Origin: Micromonospora pallida
Lineage (GTDB): Bacteria; Actinomycetota; Actinomycetes; Mycobacteriales; Micromonosporaceae
Assembly (NCBI RefSeq): GCF_900090325.1
Contig: NZ_FMHW01000002.1
Coordinates: forward strand, 620,001 to 684,000
DNA: 64,000 nt
Reading direction: 5' to 3'
The notes under the pieces are model-generated. The model was not told where the DNA came from. It made no database searches and saw nothing but the letters and a program-made list of their open reading frames with translations. Each line of letters starts with the position of its first letter. The stretch's first letter is position 1. The position numbers and the translations under genes were made by a program. Shown piece by piece: positions 18,256 through 25,705 of the stretch.

Positions 18256-20217
18256 CTACGGGAAGGGGTGCGGGTGGGGGTTGCGTGCGGTGGCGCCGAG
18301 CCGGTCGGGGCCCTGCTGTCCCCGAGCGAGGTGCTGGTCCAGCCGGTCGCTGTGGAGGATCCGCTGCCGCTGCCAGCCGAAGTCGATCGGGATCAGCCCG
18401 GGGGCGACGAGGGCCATCGTGTGCACCCCGGCGATCTCCTGCTCCGGGCAGGTCTGGTCGACGGCGAGGACGTCGCCGCCGAGTCCGGCGATCAGCCCGG
18501 CCAGGTACTCCACGTCGGCGGTCAGGTCGTCGTGGTCGGGGCGGACGGCCAGCCAGTCGCCGTACAGCTCGGTCATCGAACGCTTCGGCGGGTCGTCGAA
18601 GAGGAACGCCGCGTGCTGGGTCATCTCCGGCAGGCCGTAGAGCAGCGCATGGTGGCTCAGCTCGGTGACTCTCGTGTAGTCGCGGGTCATCTCATGCAGG
18701 TCCGGCAGGCTCGCCTCGACCCGCTCGTCGAAGCCGGGGACGTAGGAGGCGGTCTCGCAGACCGCCGCCCGGACCGCGTCGTCGGGGTCGAGGCTCGCCC
18801 CGGCGGCGAAGCAGAGCTGCCCCAGGCCCTCGCCGCGCTTGACCGCGACCGCAGTCACCACCGGTACGGGCAGGTCGGCGCGGGTGTCGAAGAGCCGGAT
18901 GTCGTACCCGAGCAGTTCGACCCGGTCGAGCATGAAGTGCACCTTCTCGTCCTGGCAGGTGGCCGGGTCGATCTCGGCCAGCCGGGACGAGCCGTACCAG
19001 GCGAGCAGGAAGGCGTCCCGTTCCACGAGTTCGAGCATGCCGTGCAGCAGCGCCTCCTCCGGGGAGCTGCCGCTGGCGCAGCCGTTGGAGCACTCCTGGA
19101 CGAACTTGCGCTGCTTCTCCCGCCGGTCCAGGTAGTAGACGAGCTGCTCGGGGACGAGTCGGGGCTGCTTGTCGCGCAGCGAGTAGCCCCAGACCCAGTG
19201 CATCGGCTCGGTCGGCGAGTACGGGGTGTAGTAGAGCCCGTGGCCCTCGTAGAAGGCCGGGTGGTAGCCGAGCCCGGCCGGGTCCATCGCGTCCGGGGCG
19301 AGGTTGGCGTAGCTGTCCACGACCTCGGTCCGCTTGGCCCGGGGGAACTGCCCGGCGTACCGCTCCAGCCCTTCGAGCAGCGCGTACGTCTCGCTGCTGC
19401 CGTAGCTGTTGGCGTGCCCGCTCCACCACATCTCGTGCAGGTCGAAGCGGCTGCGCACCCGGAAGTAGCCGGTCACCGGCGCGGTCGAGTTGGCGTTGTA
19501 CGCCCGCAGCGCGTTGCCGCCGAGCGTCCCGGCGACCGGGTTGGCCAGCGCGGCGACCGGCAGGTCCAGCTCGTCGGCGGAGCGCAGCCGGTACGTGGTC
19601 GGGCTCGGCTTGGGGCGGGGAACCAGCGGGATGATCGCCCGTTCGGCGGTGTCCGGGTGGACGGTGGCACAGGCGGGGCACTCGGAGTCGGCCATCACCT
19701 CGGCCACCGTGGTCTCCAGGGTGTCCATCCGCAGTTGGTACACCCGGCCGACGCCGGGGCGGGTGGCCTCCGGGGCGCTGGCGCGGACGAACAACTGCCA
19801 GATCGCCTCGACCGCGAACGGGGTCAGGTGCGGCAGCGGGCCGGCGACGCCGACTCGGGCGCCGTGTTCCAGGGCGTGCCGTTCGTCCCGTACCCGGATG
19901 GCCTGCCAGCGGCGCTGCACACAGAGCGGGCACGGGCCGGGGCGGGAGTCGGCGGCGGGGCCGGACCAGCGGGGGCCGACCAGCGCGGTCGCGCCGTGCA
20001 GCCAGATCGGGACGACCTCGCCGTCGGGTGCCCCGGTGGGGTCCTGGTTGACGTCGGTGAGGCCGAGCGCGGCGAGGCGGACGGTGACCCCGTCCCACGG
20101 CGACGCCGCGCGGTCCGATCCGTCGGCCGGGCGTTGGGCCCGTTCGTGGAACGCCTCCCCGAGCTGCTTGAGGCTGGTGTCCCACCCGGTGGAGGTGGTC
20201 CGGACGTCGACGATCAT
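18256..20217 (-). CDS. YcaO-domain azoline cyclodehydratase
   Basis: A 653-residue TOMM cyclodehydratase. The N-terminal third carries two CxxC pairs (CPLC 96-99, CPAC 180-183), a zinc tetrad as in ocin-ThiF/E1-like domains. The YcaO domain follows, with the ATP/Mg signatures SSETYALLEGLERYAG (274-289) and EALLHGMLELVERDAF (388-403), and a proline-rich C-terminus PHPHPFP matching the conserved PxPxP tail. It should use ATP to cyclise core Cys (and possibly Ser/Thr) to azolines. The ATG at 20217 is preceded by AGGTGA at 5 nt; GTG at 20226 would add three residues. It is separated from precursor 1 by a hairpin. Confidence 0.9.
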   Translation of the reverse strand: MIVDVRTTSTGWDTSLKQLGEAFHERAQRPADGSDRAASPWDGVTVRLAALGLTDVNQDPTGAPDGEVVPIWLHGATALVGPRWSGPAADSRPGPCPLCVQRRWQAIRVRDERHALEHGARVGVAGPLPHLTPFAVEAIWQLFVRASAPEATRPGVGRVYQLRMDTLETTVAEVMADSECPACATVHPDTAERAIIPLVPRPKPSPTTYRLRSADELDLPVAALANPVAGTLGGNALRAYNANSTAPVTGYFRVRSRFDLHEMWWSGHANSYGSSETYALLEGLERYAGQFPRAKRTEVVDSYANLAPDAMDPAGLGYHPAFYEGHGLYYTPYSPTEPMHWVWGYSLRDKQPRLVPEQLVYYLDRREKQRKFVQECSNGCASGSSPEEALLHGMLELVERDAFLLAWYGSSRLAEIDPATCQDEKVHFMLDRVELLGYDIRLFDTRADLPVPVVTAVAVKRGEGLGQLCFAAGASLDPDDAVRAAVCETASYVPGFDERVEASLPDLHEMTRDYTRVTELSHHALLYGLPEMTQHAAFLFDDPPKRSMTELYGDWLAVRPDHDDLTADVEYLAGLIAGLGGDVLAVDQTCPEQEIAGVHTMALVAPGLIPIDFGWQRQRILHSDRLDQHLARGQQGPDRLGATARNPHPHPFP

Positions 20218-20269
20218 CTGCGTCACCTGTCTGACGGGTCGGTACCGTGGTGCGGAGTCGAGGGTGGGA

Positions 20270-20298
20270 TCCCCGCCGGCAAGGCGCGCCGGCGGGGA
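20270..20298 (-). terminator. attenuator hairpin between precursor 1 and the modification genes
   Basis: An 11-bp perfect stem (TCCCCGCCGGC and its complement) with a 7-nt loop, 16 nt after the stop of precursor 1 and 52 nt before the YcaO start. Its position fits partial termination, giving more precursor than enzyme mRNA. Confidence 0.65.
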
Positions 20299-20313
20299 CG
20301 GTGGTGGGGCGGA

Positions 20314-20499
20314 TCAGCCCCCGCCACAACCGGTGCTGGTGCTGGTGCTGCAGCAGCTGGACGTGCTGCAGGAGCAGCAGCTGGAGCAGGAGCAGCTCGA
20401 GCTGGACCAGGCCATGACCATCGCGTCGACGGCGTCGACGTCCTCGATCTCGAAGGTCTCGGTCTCCAGCGCGCGGAGTTCCTCACTGAGTTCCGGCAT
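20314..20499 (-). CDS. RiPP precursor peptide 1, Ser/Cys/Thr-rich core
   Basis: A 61-residue precursor. The leader (about residues 1-31) is acidic and contains ALETETFEIEDVDAVDAM, the shared recognition motif of all three precursors. The core after about MVMAW is 30 residues, of which I count 14 Ser, 4 Thr, 8 Cys and 4 Gly; no other residue type occurs. It ends in GCGGG. The pattern includes CSCSSCCSCSTSSCC. This suits heterocyclisation of Cys and dehydration of Ser/Thr by the adjacent enzymes. The ATG follows GGGGAGGTG. It is closest to precursor 3 in both protein and DNA. The cleavage site is inferred, perhaps after Ala30 or Trp31. Confidence 0.9.
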   Translation of the reverse strand: MPELSEELRALETETFEIEDVDAVDAMVMAWSSSSCSCSSCCSCSTSSCCSTSTSTGCGGG

Positions 20500-20564
20500 T
20501 GTTCACACCTCCCCTCAACGCTCTCGGACCACGGCACCGCCGGACGAGCCGACGGCGCCGCGGT

Positions 20565-20783
20565 TCAGCTTGTGCTGCTGCAACTCGACGAGGTGCAGCT
20601 GCAACAACTCGACGTACTGCAGCTGGAGCAGCTCGAGGTGCTGGTGCTGCTGCTGCAGATGTCCATGACATCGGCGGACAGGTCCGCGATGTCCTCGACC
20701 TCGAACGTCTCGGTCTGGAGGTTCCGCAGCTCGCTGCGAACGGACTCCGGAAGCGCGACGGACGCGGGGTGCTGTGGTGCCAT
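20565..20783 (-). CDS. RiPP precursor peptide 2, uninterrupted Ser/Thr/Cys core
   Basis: A 72-residue precursor with a longer leader (about 42 residues: an extra N-terminal MAPQHPASVALPESV segment, then LRNLQTETFEVEDIADLSAD). The last 30 residues contain only Ser, Thr and Cys (7 Cys by my count). The block SCSTSSCC is shared with precursors 1 and 3, but Cys spacing elsewhere differs, so it should give a distinct product. The ATG at 20783 follows GAGGAGAGG. It is the middle of the three precursor genes. Confidence 0.9.
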   Translation of the reverse strand: MAPQHPASVALPESVRSELRNLQTETFEVEDIADLSADVMDICSSSTSTSSCSSCSTSSCCSCTSSSCSSTS

Positions 20784-20876
20784 GGGCCTCTCCTCGAGCC
20801 GCGGTGAAATGCCAGTCGTGGTCGGGTCCGGTCCGCACCACCACAGTGGACCGGTGGAGGCACGCGGGGGGCTGCT

Positions 20877-20898
20877 CGCCGGTCGCGGACGACCGGCG
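20877..20898 (-). terminator. hairpin between precursor 3 and precursor 2
   Basis: A perfect 9-bp stem (CGCCGGTCG and its complement) closed by a CGGA tetraloop, 74 nt downstream of the precursor 3 stop and about 95 nt before precursor 2. It could attenuate transcription or stabilise the precursor 3 message. Confidence 0.5.
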
Positions 20899-20971
20899 GC
20901 GGATGGTGCGGTTTCCTGCGGAGACCGGCTTCGGACTGGGGACGTCAGCGTGGGGTCGACCCCGGGCAGCC

Positions 20972-21154
20972 TCAGCCGCAGCTCGAGGTGCTGGTGCTGG
21001 TGGAGCAGCAGCTCGAGGTGCTGCAGGAGCAGCAGCTGGAGCAGGAGCAGCTGGAGCTGGTCGCGGCCAGCGCCTCGGCACCGTCCTCGACCTCCTCGAT
21101 TTCGAAGGTCTCGGTCTCCAGCTCGCGGAGCTCGTGGTTCAGGGTGATCGGCAT
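20972..21154 (-). CDS. RiPP precursor peptide 3, Ser/Cys/Thr-rich core
   Basis: A 60-residue precursor, first of the three in transcription order. The leader (about residues 1-31) has the motif ELETETFEIEEVEDGAEAL. The 29-residue core is Ser, Thr and Cys (8 Cys) except for a final Gly. Over most of the core it equals precursor 1 (SSSCSCSSCCSCSTSSCC then STSTST), and differs mainly at the end (SSCG instead of GCGGG). It has a near-perfect ribosome site (AAAGGAGGTGAAC), suggesting strong translation. It starts 54 nt after the ThiF/YcaO-like gene. Confidence 0.92.
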   Translation of the reverse strand: MPITLNHELRELETETFEIEEVEDGAEALAATSSSCSCSSCCSCSTSSCCSTSTSTSSCG

Positions 21155-21208
21155 GTGTTCACCTCCTTTCCGGGTCGCGTGCCTCGTGGGACCACTGTCG
21201 TGGTGGTT

Positions 21209-23356
21209 TCAGTCGGCCGTGGGGCGCTGGTGCAGCAGCACCACGCCGCTGCGGAACGCCCCGCTGGCCCGTACGTCCCGGGTGGTCGTCTCCACCAGCA
21301 GGGCGTCGGTCCCGCACGCGGCCAGGGCGGCGAGGACGGTCTCCCGGTCGGTGGCGGTCGGGGCCGCGCCGCTGGTGGTGGTCGCGGCGGCGGTCAGGGT
21401 CGCCGGGTCGAGGTCGACCAGGAACGGGTCGCCCGGGTCGGCCGAAACGCCCTCGAAGTGCCGTACCTGGATCAGGCCGACCAGGTCCCGGGCCGCCGCG
21501 CGGCGGGTGGTGACCGGGTCGAAGCCGGCGACCAGGGTCCAGAGCCGGTCGCCGCCGTCGGGCGGCGTGGTCACCGCGAGGACGGCGTGCGCCGGGGCCG
21601 CGCCGGCCAGTCCGTAGAGCGCGACCTGCCAGCCGAATCGGTGTGCCGCCTTGATCACCAGCGCGGTGTCCTCGTCGGCGACGAGGTCCTCCTCGGCGAT
21701 CGCGACGAGTCCGTCCCGGCCGCGCAGGGCGCCGGTGAGTGCCCGGTACGCCAGCGCGTCGGCGAGCCCCTGGTCGATCACCGCGTCGAGGGTGTCGCCG
21801 ACCGCCGCCCCGGCGGGGGTCCGCTCGGCGTAGCCGTCGGCGTTCGCCCCGGACAGCGGCAGCACCAGCGCGGCCGGCACCAGCAGCTCGACCGCGCCGT
21901 CGAGGGTCCGTGCCGGCACCCAGGTGGTGTGCCGGTCCGCGTCGTACGGCAGGGTCCCGGCGGCGGTGTCCAGTTGCGTCCACGGCACCGGGCGGTGACC
22001 GGCGGCGAGCAGCTCGGCGGCGGTGCCGTCGACCGCGCCGACCGGGCGGGCGTACCGGCCGACGTGCTCGCGGATCGCGACCCGGTACGCCTCGAGGCGG
22101 GCGCCCAGCACGGTGTGCACGTCGAAGGTGGTCAGCTCGCGTGGCCCCCGCCGGCCCGGCACCCGGAGCCGCGCCGTCTTCAGTGGAGACTGCTCCAGCG
22201 GGTCGTCGACGAACCGGGTGAAGACCCCGGCGTGGTCGGAGACCAGCACGCCGGCCCGCTGGTAGGTCTCGTCCTCGTCGGCGGCGGCGTCCTCGGTGGC
22301 CTCGGGCACCTCGACGTCCCGACAGACCGGGCAGGCCGGGTGGGGCAGGACCCGCTCGCGGCTGGACTCCAGGGTGGACTGGTCGAGCAGGAGCACCGAC
22401 GTGCCGGTGTCCGGGGCGAGGGCTCCGGTGCGGACCCGGAAGAGTTCGAAGGCGGCGGCGTTGCCCAGCGTCCGGGCGGTGACCTGGGGCAGGGCCGCCG
22501 GTTCGCCGCCGTCCGGTCCGACGGCGAGCCGGCGCCAGAACTCGGCGGCGACGGCGGGCTCGGCGGAGGCGGTGAGTCGGAACTGCGCGCAGAGCCAGCA
22601 GGGCGTCTGTCCGGCGGCGACGACGGGGCCGAGCACCGCCCGGTCGCTGTCGGCGTAGACCGGCACCAGGAGCGGGCCGTCCCGGTGGCAGGTGCGGGCG
22701 AGCTCGTGCAGGCGGGCCAGGTCGGTCCCGTCGGTGCAGTACACGACCGCGTCGACGCCGGTCGGGTCGAGCGGGCCGGTGTGCACCCGCACCTCGGCCG
22801 GTACGCCCTCGGCGCGCAGCTCGTCGACCTCCGCGGCCAGCGCGGTGCGGTAGGTCTCCGGGGCGTCGTCGGGGTAGACGTCCAGGGACACGCACCCGTT
22901 GCGCAGCAGTCCGGTGACCGCGGCGAGCAGGGTCTCCCCGGATCCGCCGAGCGCCACCCGGGTGGTGTGGAAGCGCGCGAAGCGGCCGGTGGGGTCGTCG
23001 GCGAAGTGGTCGACGAACTCGATCTGCGGGGCGAACCGGCGGGCCACCGGCTCGGCCAGGTCGGCGCGACCCCGGGCGTCCTTGGCGAAGCCGCGGCTGA
23101 CCAGGGCCCGGACCAGGCTGACCACGGTCCGCCGTTGGCTCTCGTCGAGGTCGGCGCAGAGCTGGCCCAGGCTGTGCTCGCCGTTGAGGTAGGGGCTCAG
23201 CGAGGACAGCCAGCGGAAGGCGGTGCGGCCCTTGATGAGGAACGCCGAGTCCGGTCCGCGCAGGTAGGCGCCGGCCGGAGCGTCGAGGAACACCACGTCA
23301 TGGCGCAGCTTGGGACGCATCTCAAGGGTCTGGTCACCGTCCGTTAGCACGCTCAT
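21209..23356 (-). CDS. TOMM leader-binding protein: ThiF-like plus YcaO-like domain
   Basis: A 715-residue protein, first gene of the RiPP operon. Residues about 15-95 form a PqqD-like leader-recognition region (LIKGRTAFRWLSSLSPYLNG, LVRALVSRGFAKD). An ocin-ThiF-like domain follows, with a degenerate nucleotide loop (VALGGSGETLL, about 134-144) and zinc CxxC pairs CWLC (253-256) and CPVC (342-345). From about residue 370 a YcaO-like domain begins (LGARLEAYRVAIREHVGRYA), but the acidic ATP-binding signatures of the neighbouring YcaO are not obvious. I infer it presents the leader and activates the true cyclodehydratase. The ATG at 23356 follows ATAGGAG. Confidence 0.85.
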   Translation of the reverse strand: MSVLTDGDQTLEMRPKLRHDVVFLDAPAGAYLRGPDSAFLIKGRTAFRWLSSLSPYLNGEHSLGQLCADLDESQRRTVVSLVRALVSRGFAKDARGRADLAEPVARRFAPQIEFVDHFADDPTGRFARFHTTRVALGGSGETLLAAVTGLLRNGCVSLDVYPDDAPETYRTALAAEVDELRAEGVPAEVRVHTGPLDPTGVDAVVYCTDGTDLARLHELARTCHRDGPLLVPVYADSDRAVLGPVVAAGQTPCWLCAQFRLTASAEPAVAAEFWRRLAVGPDGGEPAALPQVTARTLGNAAAFELFRVRTGALAPDTGTSVLLLDQSTLESSRERVLPHPACPVCRDVEVPEATEDAAADEDETYQRAGVLVSDHAGVFTRFVDDPLEQSPLKTARLRVPGRRGPRELTTFDVHTVLGARLEAYRVAIREHVGRYARPVGAVDGTAAELLAAGHRPVPWTQLDTAAGTLPYDADRHTTWVPARTLDGAVELLVPAALVLPLSGANADGYAERTPAGAAVGDTLDAVIDQGLADALAYRALTGALRGRDGLVAIAEEDLVADEDTALVIKAAHRFGWQVALYGLAGAAPAHAVLAVTTPPDGGDRLWTLVAGFDPVTTRRAAARDLVGLIQVRHFEGVSADPGDPFLVDLDPATLTAAATTTSGAAPTATDRETVLAALAACGTDALLVETTTRDVRASGAFRSGVVLLHQRPTAD

Positions 23357-23402
23357 GCAGGCTCCTATGCCATCGACTGTGGCCGTTCCAAAAGTGAGCA
23401 CC

Positions 23403-23431
23403 ATCGTGCACAAGACGTTCACGAGCGTCAA
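23403..23431 (-). promoter_or_regulatory. candidate promoter of the RiPP operon
   Basis: Leftward TTGACG (-35, 23431-23426), 17 nt, CACGAT (-10, 23408-23403), placing transcription start about 40 nt before the ThiF/YcaO-like ATG. An inverted repeat TTCACGA (23418-23424) / TCGTGAA (23441-23447) brackets the -35 box and may be an operator. No regulator gene is visible in the cluster. Confidence 0.5.
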
Positions 23432-23488
23432 ACAAATGTTTCGTGAAGCTGGTGGTACGCGGCAAGGTCCCTTGTTCTGGGCTGGGGT

Positions 23489-23527
23489 GGAAGAGGTCCT
23501 TCCGGACAATCCGGCGTGTGCTCTTCC
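23489..23527. other. nested hairpin in the divergent RiPP/ABC intergenic region
   Basis: GGAAGAG (23489-23495) pairs with CTCTTCC (23521-23527); inside, CCGGA-CAA-TCCGG (23502-23514) forms a second stem, with symmetric 6-nt internal loops. The 456-bp region 23357-23812 is less GC-rich than its surroundings and otherwise holds the two candidate promoters and a short upstream ORF. The hairpin may terminate, attenuate or bind a regulator. Confidence 0.4.
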
Positions 23528-23745
23528 ATGAAAGATCGACCTCGGCTAGCCTGTGGTCGGCATCCGGCTCTTTGCAGTTCAGGGGCCATGAAAGCGTGCT
23601 GTGTAAGGCCCTGTCGCACCGTCCACTCCGGACACGACCGGTTTGCTCCGGTCCACCGGACGGCCGCCGGGATTGATTCGTGCCGACGCCGCCATCGGAT
23701 TTGCAACAATCTCGATCGTGTTAACAGGAAAGCCGAGGTGGCCGG

Positions 23746-23820
23746 ATGAGGACGGAGACAATCTTGCCGACGTGTTCGCTTGAGCGTATTTCTTGGTCGT
23801 GGTGTCGGGCTGATGGGTGA
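23746..23820 (+). CDS. possible 24-residue upstream ORF overlapping the ABC ATPase start
   Basis: An ATG with GAGGTGG at 5 nt opens a 24-codon frame (MRTETILPTCSLERISWSWC then RADG) that ends at TGA 23818-23820, overlapping the ABC ATPase ATG (23813) by 8 nt. The ATPase itself has no good ribosome site, so translational coupling would explain its expression. Codon use is less GC-biased than neighbours. It may instead be a chance frame. Confidence 0.35.
   Translation: MRTETILPTCSLERISWSWCRADG
23764..23792 (+). promoter_or_regulatory. alternative promoter of the ABC transporter
   Basis: TTGCCG (23764-23769), 17 nt, TATTTC (23787-23792), about 20 nt upstream of the ATPase ATG. It lies within the possible upstream ORF, so only one of the two models may be right. 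Confidence 0.35.
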
Positions 23821-24769
23821 CGATTTCGCCATCGAGTTGGACGGCGTCACGAAGCGGTACCCGGGTGGGGTCACCGCCGTGGCTGACCTGCGCCTTCGGG
23901 TGCCGCGGGGAGAGGTCTTCGGCTTCCTCGGACCCAACGGCGCGGGCAAGACCACCACGATGCGGATGCTCGTCGGACTGGTCCGACCCACCAGCGGCCG
24001 GATCCGTGTCCTCGGACAGCCGCCCGGCACACCGGAACAGTTGGCTCAGGTCGGGGCCTTGATCGAATCTCCGACCTTTTACCCACACCTGTCCGGGCTC
24101 GACAATCTGCGCCTGGCGGCCCGGTACGCGGGCGTGCCGGAGAGCGCGGCCGAGCGGGTGCTGGCCGAGGTGGACCTCAGCGCGCGGGCCGGCTCCCGGT
24201 TCCGCGAGTACTCACTGGGTATGAAGCAGCGCCTCGGCGTGGCCGCCGCGTTGCTCAAGCAGCCGCACCTGCTGATCCTCGACGAGCCGACGAACGGGCT
24301 GGACCCGGCCGGCGTGTCGGAGATGCGCGAACTGCTGCGCTCGCTGGGCCAGCGCGGGCACACCGTGCTGCTCTCCAGCCATGTCCTCGGCGAGGTCGAG
24401 CAGGTCTGCGACCGGATCGCGGTGATCGACGGCGGTCGGCTCGTCGCCGACGGCACGCCCGACGAGCTACGGGCCCGCCTCGGTAGCGGGTCGCTGGTCA
24501 TCGTCGCCGATCCGGTGGACAAGGCAGTCGCCTGCCTGACCGACCATGCGGCCGTGCAACGGGTGGATACCGTCGACGACACGCTACGGGTCGCCACCGA
24601 CCCGGCGCTGGCCGCGGAACTCAACCGGCTCCTGGTCCAGGCCGGCGTCGAGGTCCGCGAACTGCGGCCGGTGCGCCACTCGCTGGAGGAGGCGTTCCTG
24701 GAACTGACCAAGGCCGAGCGGACCACCGGTGAGACGGGCCCGACGAGCCCGGGGGAGGGCGACAAGTGA
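23813..24769 (+). CDS. ABC transporter ATP-binding protein next to the RiPP cluster
   Basis: A 318-residue ATPase with all NBD motifs: Walker A GPNGAGKTT (40-48), signature YSLGMKQR (133-140), Walker B LLILDEPT (153-160) and switch His in LSSH. It belongs to the CcmA/NatA/BcrA-like drug and bacteriocin exporter group. The C-terminal 100 residues are the accessory domain seen in this group. The following permease overlaps by 4 nt (GTGA). Placement divergent from the RiPP operon suggests export or self-immunity. I chose the ATG at 23813 from the domain start; the ribosome site is weak. Confidence 0.9.
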   Translation: MGDDFAIELDGVTKRYPGGVTAVADLRLRVPRGEVFGFLGPNGAGKTTTMRMLVGLVRPTSGRIRVLGQPPGTPEQLAQVGALIESPTFYPHLSGLDNLRLAARYAGVPESAAERVLAEVDLSARAGSRFREYSLGMKQRLGVAAALLKQPHLLILDEPTNGLDPAGVSEMRELLRSLGQRGHTVLLSSHVLGEVEQVCDRIAVIDGGRLVADGTPDELRARLGSGSLVIVADPVDKAVACLTDHAAVQRVDTVDDTLRVATDPALAAELNRLLVQAGVEVRELRPVRHSLEEAFLELTKAERTTGETGPTSPGEGDK

Positions 24770-25608
24770 TCGCATCGGTACGTGCCGCCTGGTTCGCCGA
24801 CCGGAAGCGGCCGGCGGTCTGGACCGTCACCGCGACCTGGACGATCCTGGCCATCGCGTTCGGCATCGGCATCCCGTACATCGTGCACCTGGCCCTCTCC
24901 GGTGACCCGAAACAGGCCGAGGCGGCCGAGTCGCTGCTCACCACCGTGCTGCCGGAGAAGCTGGTGTCCACCGGGATCGGGCTCTTCCCGCTCTTCGGCG
25001 GCGCGATCGTGGTGATCCTCGGCGCGCTGGTCGTCGGCAACGAGTACCGCTGGGGCACGCTCAACCTGATCTTCACCCAACGACCCCGGCGGGCGCAGGT
25101 GATGCTCGGGCACGCCGTGGCGCTCTGCGGCCTCACCCTGCTGCTGGTGCTGATCACCTTCACCGCCCTGGCCGTGGTCACCGCGATCCTCGCCACCGTC
25201 GAGGGGCAGGGGCTCGACTGGCCGTCGGTTGGTTCGCTGGCCGGCGCGGTGGGGGCGGCCTGGCTGATCTGCACCGCGCACGCGAGCGTCGGCTACTTCC
25301 TGGCCATCGCGTTCCGCAGCACCGCGACCGCCATCGCGGTCGGTCTGGTCTGGACGCTGGTGCTGGAGAACGCGGTCAACGGCCTCGCCCTGGTGCTCGA
25401 ACCGTTGAAGGTGCTCCAGAAGGTGCTCCTGGCCCCGAGTTCCGGCTCGGTCGCCGGGGCGCTCGGCGCGCCCTCCCAGTTCGAGGGCGGCACGCCGGGG
25501 GTGATGGAGTCGTCGAGCGCCTGGTTGCCGGCTACCGTGCTGGCAGCCTACGTACTGCTCATGTTCGGCCTGGGTACCTGGGTCGCGGTGCGGCGCGACG
25601 TCAACTGA
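24766..25608 (+). CDS. ABC transporter permease (ABC-2 type)
   Basis: A 280-residue integral membrane protein with about six helices: ATWTILAIAFGIGIPYI, GAIVVILGALVVGNEYRWGT, LTLLLVLITFTALAVVTAI, an ALAFRST-like segment (LAIAFRSTATAIAVGLVW) and a last helix before VAVRRDVN. The GNEYRWGT-x-N-LIFTQRPRR stretch is typical of ABC-2 permeases of bacitracin/lantibiotic-type exporters. The GTG start overlaps the ATPase gene. It should form the pore for the cluster's product or another hydrophobic substrate. Confidence 0.88.
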   Translation: MIASVRAAWFADRKRPAVWTVTATWTILAIAFGIGIPYIVHLALSGDPKQAEAAESLLTTVLPEKLVSTGIGLFPLFGGAIVVILGALVVGNEYRWGTLNLIFTQRPRRAQVMLGHAVALCGLTLLLVLITFTALAVVTAILATVEGQGLDWPSVGSLAGAVGAAWLICTAHASVGYFLAIAFRSTATAIAVGLVWTLVLENAVNGLALVLEPLKVLQKVLLAPSSGSVAGALGAPSQFEGGTPGVMESSSAWLPATVLAAYVLLMFGLGTWVAVRRDVN

Positions 25609-25705
25609 CGAGCGGTCGTCGTCCGGCACGTCGACCAACGTGCCGGACGACGACCTGGACGGCAACGACGGGCCGGTCGTACGCCGGCCGACGGAAGGAG
25701 CCGGG

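Noticed and set aside
16506-18668. 720-residue plus-strand frame opposite the SagB-type gene
   Set aside because: Antisense shadow; SagB motifs are on the minus strand.
18163-21147. 994-residue plus-strand frame crossing the YcaO and precursor genes
   Set aside because: Spans several genes read well on the other strand, has low-complexity composition and no ribosome site.
11340-23356. Classical macrocyclic thiopeptide cluster
   Set aside because: No second SpaB_C-type pyridine synthase is seen and the cores lack the usual N-terminal Ser plus distant Ser pattern among other residue types; a linear product is favoured.
23443-23676. 77-residue plus-strand frame in the RiPP/ABC intergenic region
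   Set aside because: Codon use is unlike the neighbours, it contains the nested hairpin, and no homology is recognisable.
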